Source: Micromonospora carbonacea
GTDB lineage: Bacteria > Actinomycetota > Actinomycetes > Mycobacteriales > Micromonosporaceae
Direction of reading: 5' to 3'
Assembly (NCBI RefSeq): GCF_014205165.1
Contig: NZ_JACHMZ010000001.1
Span: forward strand, 3,640,501-3,704,500
DNA: 64,000 bases
This document shows positions 60,820-64,000 of this stretch, piece by piece (the stretch's first letter is position 1; every line of letters begins with the position of its first letter). The notes beneath the pieces are model-generated. The model searched no databases. It was not told the DNA's origin and was given only the letters and a program-made list of their open reading frames with translations. The translations under genes and the position numbers were made by a program.

Positions 60820-61841
60820 GCGTCGTCCGCGTCCGAGGCTGGTCGGTGCGGTTCCGGGCCCGCGCCCTGCTCGTCGGGATCGGCTGCGCCCTGGCCGCCG
60901 GCGCGCTCGGCGTGCTGTCGATCGGCGGCGGCGACTACCCGATGAGCCCCGCCGACGTGCTGCGCACCCTCGCCGGCGGCGGCACCCCCGCCGAGGACTT
61001 CATCATCGGCGAGCTGCGGCTGCCCCGGCTCGTCACCGCGCTGCTCGTCGGTGCCGCCCTCGCCCTCGGCGGCGCGGTCTTCCAGGCCCTCGTGCGCAAC
61101 CCGCTCGGCAGCCCCGACATCCTCGGCGTCACCCAGGGCGCGGCCACCGGCGCGCTCCTCGTCGTGGTCGTCGGCGGCGGCACCCTCGCCCTGGCCGGCG
61201 CGGCCGTGGCCGGCGGGCTGGCCACCGGCGTCCTGCTGTGGGCGGTGGCCTGGGCGCGCGGCGCGCACGGCCACCGGCTGATCCTCGCCGGCATCGGCGT
61301 CGCCGCGATCCTCACCGGCGTCAACGGCTGGCTGCTGACCCGCGCGCAGCTCATGGACGCCGCCCGCGCCGTGCTCTGGCTCACCGGCAGCCTCGACGGG
61401 CGCGGCTGGGCGCAGGCGGTGCCCGTCGCCGTCACCCTCGCCGTGGCGGTGCCGGTGGTGCTGTTCGCCTGCGGGCCCGCGCTGCGGATAACCGAGCTGG
61501 GCGACGACACGGCCGCCGCGCTCGGCGTGCCGGTGCGGGGCCTGCGCACGACTCTGCTGGTCGCGGCGGTGCTGCTGGTCTCCGTCGCCGCCTCGGCCGC
61601 CGGGCCGGTCAACTTCGTCGCGCTCACCGCGCCGCACCTGACCCGCCGGCTCACCCGCGCGCCCGGCCCCAACCTGGCCGCCGCCATGGCGCTGGGCGCG
61701 GCGATGCTGGTCGCCGCCGACCTGATCGCCCAGCGCGGCTTCCCCGGCCACCAGCTCCCCGTCGGCGTCGTCACCGGCGCGCTCGGCGGCGGCTACCTGG
61801 TGTGGCTGCTGGCCACCGAACGCCGCGCCGGCCGGCTGTGA
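60816..61841 (+). CDS. FecCD-family siderophore permease 2
   Basis: 341 residues from GTG 60816. Typical features: LRLPRLVTALLVGAALALGG, VRNPLGSPDILGVTQGA, PVNFVALTAPHLTRRLT and about nine to ten membrane segments. It pairs with the upstream permease. The coding sequence is followed at once by the dispersed repeat at 61842. Confidence 0.93.
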   Translation: MSVVRVRGWSVRFRARALLVGIGCALAAGALGVLSIGGGDYPMSPADVLRTLAGGGTPAEDFIIGELRLPRLVTALLVGAALALGGAVFQALVRNPLGSPDILGVTQGAATGALLVVVVGGGTLALAGAAVAGGLATGVLLWAVAWARGAHGHRLILAGIGVAAILTGVNGWLLTRAQLMDAARAVLWLTGSLDGRGWAQAVPVAVTLAVAVPVVLFACGPALRITELGDDTAAALGVPVRGLRTTLLVAAVLLVSVAASAAGPVNFVALTAPHLTRRLTRAPGPNLAAAMALGAAMLVAADLIAQRGFPGHQLPVGVVTGALGGGYLVWLLATERRAGRL

Positions 61842-61894
61842 AAGGAGGGGCACCTTGTTAACGCATCCTGTAGAGAAAGGGCCCCTTGTTAACA
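61842..61894. repeat. Micromonospora-type palindromic dispersed repeat, copy 2
   Basis: The 53-bp element opens with AAGGAGGGGCACCTTGTTAA and closes with AAAGGGCCCCTTGTTAACA; CCTTGTTAAC occurs twice. It begins at the base after the permease stop and sits between permease and ATPase genes of one operon. It is related to the element at 12135-12180 (inverse orientation). Confidence 0.7.
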
Positions 61895-61938
61895 CCCGCC
61901 CGGCCCACCATCCCCCGACAGAGAACGGAGCACCGCCC

Positions 61939-62751
61939 ATGCGGCCCGGCACCCCCCGGCTCAGCGGCGACGGGCTGACCCTCGCGTACGACAAGCGGAC
62001 CATCGCCCGGCAGCTCGACGTGACCGTCCCCGACCGGTCGTTCACCGTGGTCATCGGCCCGAACGCGTGCGGCAAGTCCACGCTGCTGCGGGCCCTCGCG
62101 CGGATGCTCAAGCCCACCGCCGGCACCGTGCTGCTCGACGGGCGGGACATCCACGCCCAGCCGGCCCGCCGCGTCGCCCGCACCCTCGGCCTGCTCCCCC
62201 AGAGCTCCACCGCACCCGACGGCATCACCGTCGCCGAGCTGGTGGCCCGGGGCCGCTACCCACACCAGGGGCTGCTGCGCCAGTGGTCCCGCGACGACGA
62301 GCGGATCGTCGACGAGTCGATGGCCGCCACCGGCGTCGCCGACCTCGCCGACCGCCTCGTCGACGAGCTGTCCGGCGGGCAGCGGCAACGGGTGTGGATC
62401 GCCATGGCCCTCGCCCAGCAGACCGAGCTGCTGCTGCTCGACGAGCCCACCACGTTCCTCGACATCGCCCACCAGATCGAGGTGCTCGACCTGTGCGCGA
62501 CGCTGCACGAGGAGCAGGGGCGCACCCTCGTCGCGGTGCTGCACGACCTCAACCAGGCCGCCCGGTACGCCAGCCACCTCATCGCCATGCGCGACGGGCA
62601 GGTGGTCGCCGCCGGCCCGCCCCGGGAGATCGTCACCGCCGACCTGGTCGAGCGGGTGTTCGGGCTGCCCTGCCGGGTCATCGACGACCCGGAGACGGGC
62701 TCGCCGCTGGTGGTGCCGGCCGCCCGGCGCGTACCGGCCCCACGCCCCTGA
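61939..62751 (+). CDS. Fe-siderophore ABC transporter ATPase (FepC-like)
   Basis: 270 residues from ATG 61939 (ACGGAG upstream). GPNACGKST is Walker A, LSGGQRQRVWIAMAL the signature, LLLLDEPTTFLD Walker B and VLHDLNQAARYA the H-loop, all closely fitting FepC/FecE ATPases. It powers the two FecCD permeases. An in-frame extension to 61855 would translate part of the repeat and is rejected. Confidence 0.94.
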   Translation: MRPGTPRLSGDGLTLAYDKRTIARQLDVTVPDRSFTVVIGPNACGKSTLLRALARMLKPTAGTVLLDGRDIHAQPARRVARTLGLLPQSSTAPDGITVAELVARGRYPHQGLLRQWSRDDERIVDESMAATGVADLADRLVDELSGGQRQRVWIAMALAQQTELLLLDEPTTFLDIAHQIEVLDLCATLHEEQGRTLVAVLHDLNQAARYASHLIAMRDGQVVAAGPPREIVTADLVERVFGLPCRVIDDPETGSPLVVPAARRVPAPRP

Positions 62752-62842
62752 CCGCCCGGCACCCGCACCCCGATCGCACCCCCGCCCGGCGGATGCTTCG
62801 GACAAGATCGTGCTCGATCCGGAGGGGGCGGCGGGGAGGGCC

Positions 62843-64000
62843 TCACCCGTGCGGGCCGGTCGACGTCAGCGCGCGCTTGTCCGGCTTGCCGCTGGGCGCC
62901 AGCGGGACCCGGTCGATCGGCTGGATCGTCTTCGGGGTCGCGGCCTCGCCCAGCGCCTGCGCCACGCGGGCGCGCAGGCGGGCGACGTCCGGGGTGCGGC
63001 CGGCGGCCGGCACCACGTACGCGTGCACCGCCTCCCCGGTGACGTCGTCGGGGCGGCCGACGACGTACGCCTCGGCGACGTCGGGGTCGGCGGCGAGGAC
63101 CCGTTCGATCGGGCCGGCGTGGACCAGGTTGGCGTTGACGATGACGACGTCCCGCGCCCGGCCGAGCAGGTGCAGGTAGCCGTCGTCGTCGAGGCGGGCC
63201 AGGTCGCGGGTGCGGACCCAGCCGTCGGTGAAGACGTCGGCGGTCTCGGCCGGGTCCGCCCAGTAGGCGGTGGCCTGCGCCGGGGTCCGCACGAACAGCT
63301 CACCCTCGGCGGCGGGGCGGCCGTGGGCGTCGCGGATGGACAGGTCGGTGACGGCGGGCGGGCGACCGACCGAGGCCAGCGCGGTCGGGGTGGCCAGCAT
63401 CTCGGCCGGCGTCACCATCGTGATCATGCCGGTTTCGGTCTGTCCGTAGCCGTGGAAGACCACCGGGCCGAGCACGTCGAGGGCCTCGGCGAGGCGGCTC
63501 GGAGTCAGCGGGGAGCCGGACACCACGAGGGCCCGCAGGCTGCTCAGGTCGGTCGGGTCGGCGCGCTGGGCCTGGACGAGCTGGTGCAGCTTGCCGACGG
63601 TGATGACGCTGGCGGTCGCCCGGTGCCGGGTGATCATGCCGGGAAAGCCGGGGGGGCGGGCGGCGACGAGGGTGCCGCCCGCGGTGAGGGCGAGGATGCC
63701 GTACTCCAGCATCACCTGGCTGCTCAGGGAACCGAAGACGAGGTAGCGGTCCAGACGGGAGGCGAGGTCGGCGATCGCCGGGGGCCAGCGGTCCGGGTAC
63801 GGGGACCAGGCTGCGCTCATCGCCGCGTACGTCTGGGCGCAGCCCTTGGGGTTGCCGGTGCTGCCGCTGGTCCAGATGATCCGGGCGACGTCGCCCGGTC
63901 GGCCGGCGGCGACCAGCGGACGGCCGTCGTCGCCGGTGTCGACGAGCTGGGCGAGGCGGGCGTCGTCGACGAGCGGCCCGGGGGCGCTGCCGAGCAGGTG
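62843..64000 (-). CDS. AMP-binding adenylate-forming enzyme (partial, 5-prime end outside)
   Basis: The last 385 residues are visible; the gene continues beyond 64000. ANL-superfamily motifs in order: WTSGSTGNPKGC (ATP loop), GYGQTETGM, VRTRDLARLDDDGYLHLLGR and the catalytic C-terminal Lys in PSGKPDKRAL. It is a fatty-acyl or aryl-acid CoA ligase or stand-alone adenylation enzyme; specificity cannot be read. It converges on the transporter ATPase with a 91-bp gap, and may belong to another pathway to the right. Confidence 0.88.
   Translation of the reverse strand, partial: HLLGSAPGPLVDDARLAQLVDTGDDGRPLVAAGRPGDVARIIWTSGSTGNPKGCAQTYAAMSAAWSPYPDRWPPAIADLASRLDRYLVFGSLSSQVMLEYGILALTAGGTLVAARPPGFPGMITRHRATASVITVGKLHQLVQAQRADPTDLSSLRALVVSGSPLTPSRLAEALDVLGPVVFHGYGQTETGMITMVTPAEMLATPTALASVGRPPAVTDLSIRDAHGRPAAEGELFVRTPAQATAYWADPAETADVFTDGWVRTRDLARLDDDGYLHLLGRARDVVIVNANLVHAGPIERVLAADPDVAEAYVVGRPDDVTGEAVHAYVVPAAGRTPDVARLRARVAQALGEAATPKTIQPIDRVPLAPSGKPDKRALTSTGPHG

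Noticed and set aside
61855..61938. Earlier start for the siderophore ATPase
   Set aside because: The added residues would be encoded by the dispersed repeat; a normal start with GGAG exists at 61939.

Overview
The window comes from a very GC-rich actinomycete, most likely a Micromonospora or close relative (Micromonosporaceae). The grounds are strong GC3 bias, many GTG starts, Actinobacteria-type regulators, a desferrioxamine locus, a SapB/AmfS-type lanthipeptide locus, and a palindromic repeat built on AAGGGGCCCTT and GTTAAC that I associate with Micromonospora genomes. No rRNA, tRNA, CRISPR array, transposase or phage module was seen. One capsid-fold gene is present and is discussed below.

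Left part (1-9.9 kb): a divergent ABC exporter/MarR pair sharing a perfect operator; an AbiEi/DUF559 protein; an ECF42-type sigma factor with its DGPF partner, divergent from an ArsR/SRPBCC pair; a NADAR protein beside a Zn-ribbon Nudix hydrolase; and a sulfur block. The sulfur block holds a methanethiol oxidase (SBP56 family), a coupled membrane protein and a sulfite-oxidase-like molybdoenzyme. The same CCTA-N9-TAGG palindrome lies upstream of both transcription units in it.

Middle-left (9.9-25.5 kb): an ABC exporter, a secreted M28 aminopeptidase with a leader stem-loop, and a tightly coupled minus-strand operon SWIM / DUF5691-like / VWA / MoxR AAA+ / DUF5682 followed by a flavoprotein. Next comes pgi with a textbook terminator.

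Middle (25.5-42.6 kb): a class III lanthipeptide cluster (LanKC, two nearly identical SapB-like precursors, a stem-loop, two ABC exporter halves) facing two LuxR-type response regulators, one of which has lost most receiver residues. Then follow a proline-rich secreted protein, a small EVE/PUA-like protein, a 1523-residue soluble hybrid histidine kinase with seven 92-residue HAMP repeats, an anti-sigma-like ATPase, a DUF305 lipoprotein and a chitin/cellulose LPMO.

Right-middle (42.6-51.7 kb): after an 806-bp, relatively AT-rich gap comes a co-directional operon. It encodes a DegT aminotransferase, an MFS exporter, a sulfotransferase, an SDR, a methyltransferase, an HK97-fold shell protein (encapsulin-like), a DadA-like flavoenzyme and an Asp/Glu-racemase-like enzyme. 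This looks like a natural-product cluster built around a protein nanocompartment and is the most unusual system in the window.

Right end (51.8-64 kb): a secreted GH54 arabinofuranosidase with a ricin-type CBM13, then a desferrioxamine-type siderophore locus. Binding protein, desA, desB and a fused desC-desD diverge from two FecCD permeases and an ATPase across a near-perfect iron box. The first permease appears to use a CTG start. The window ends inside an adenylate-forming enzyme.
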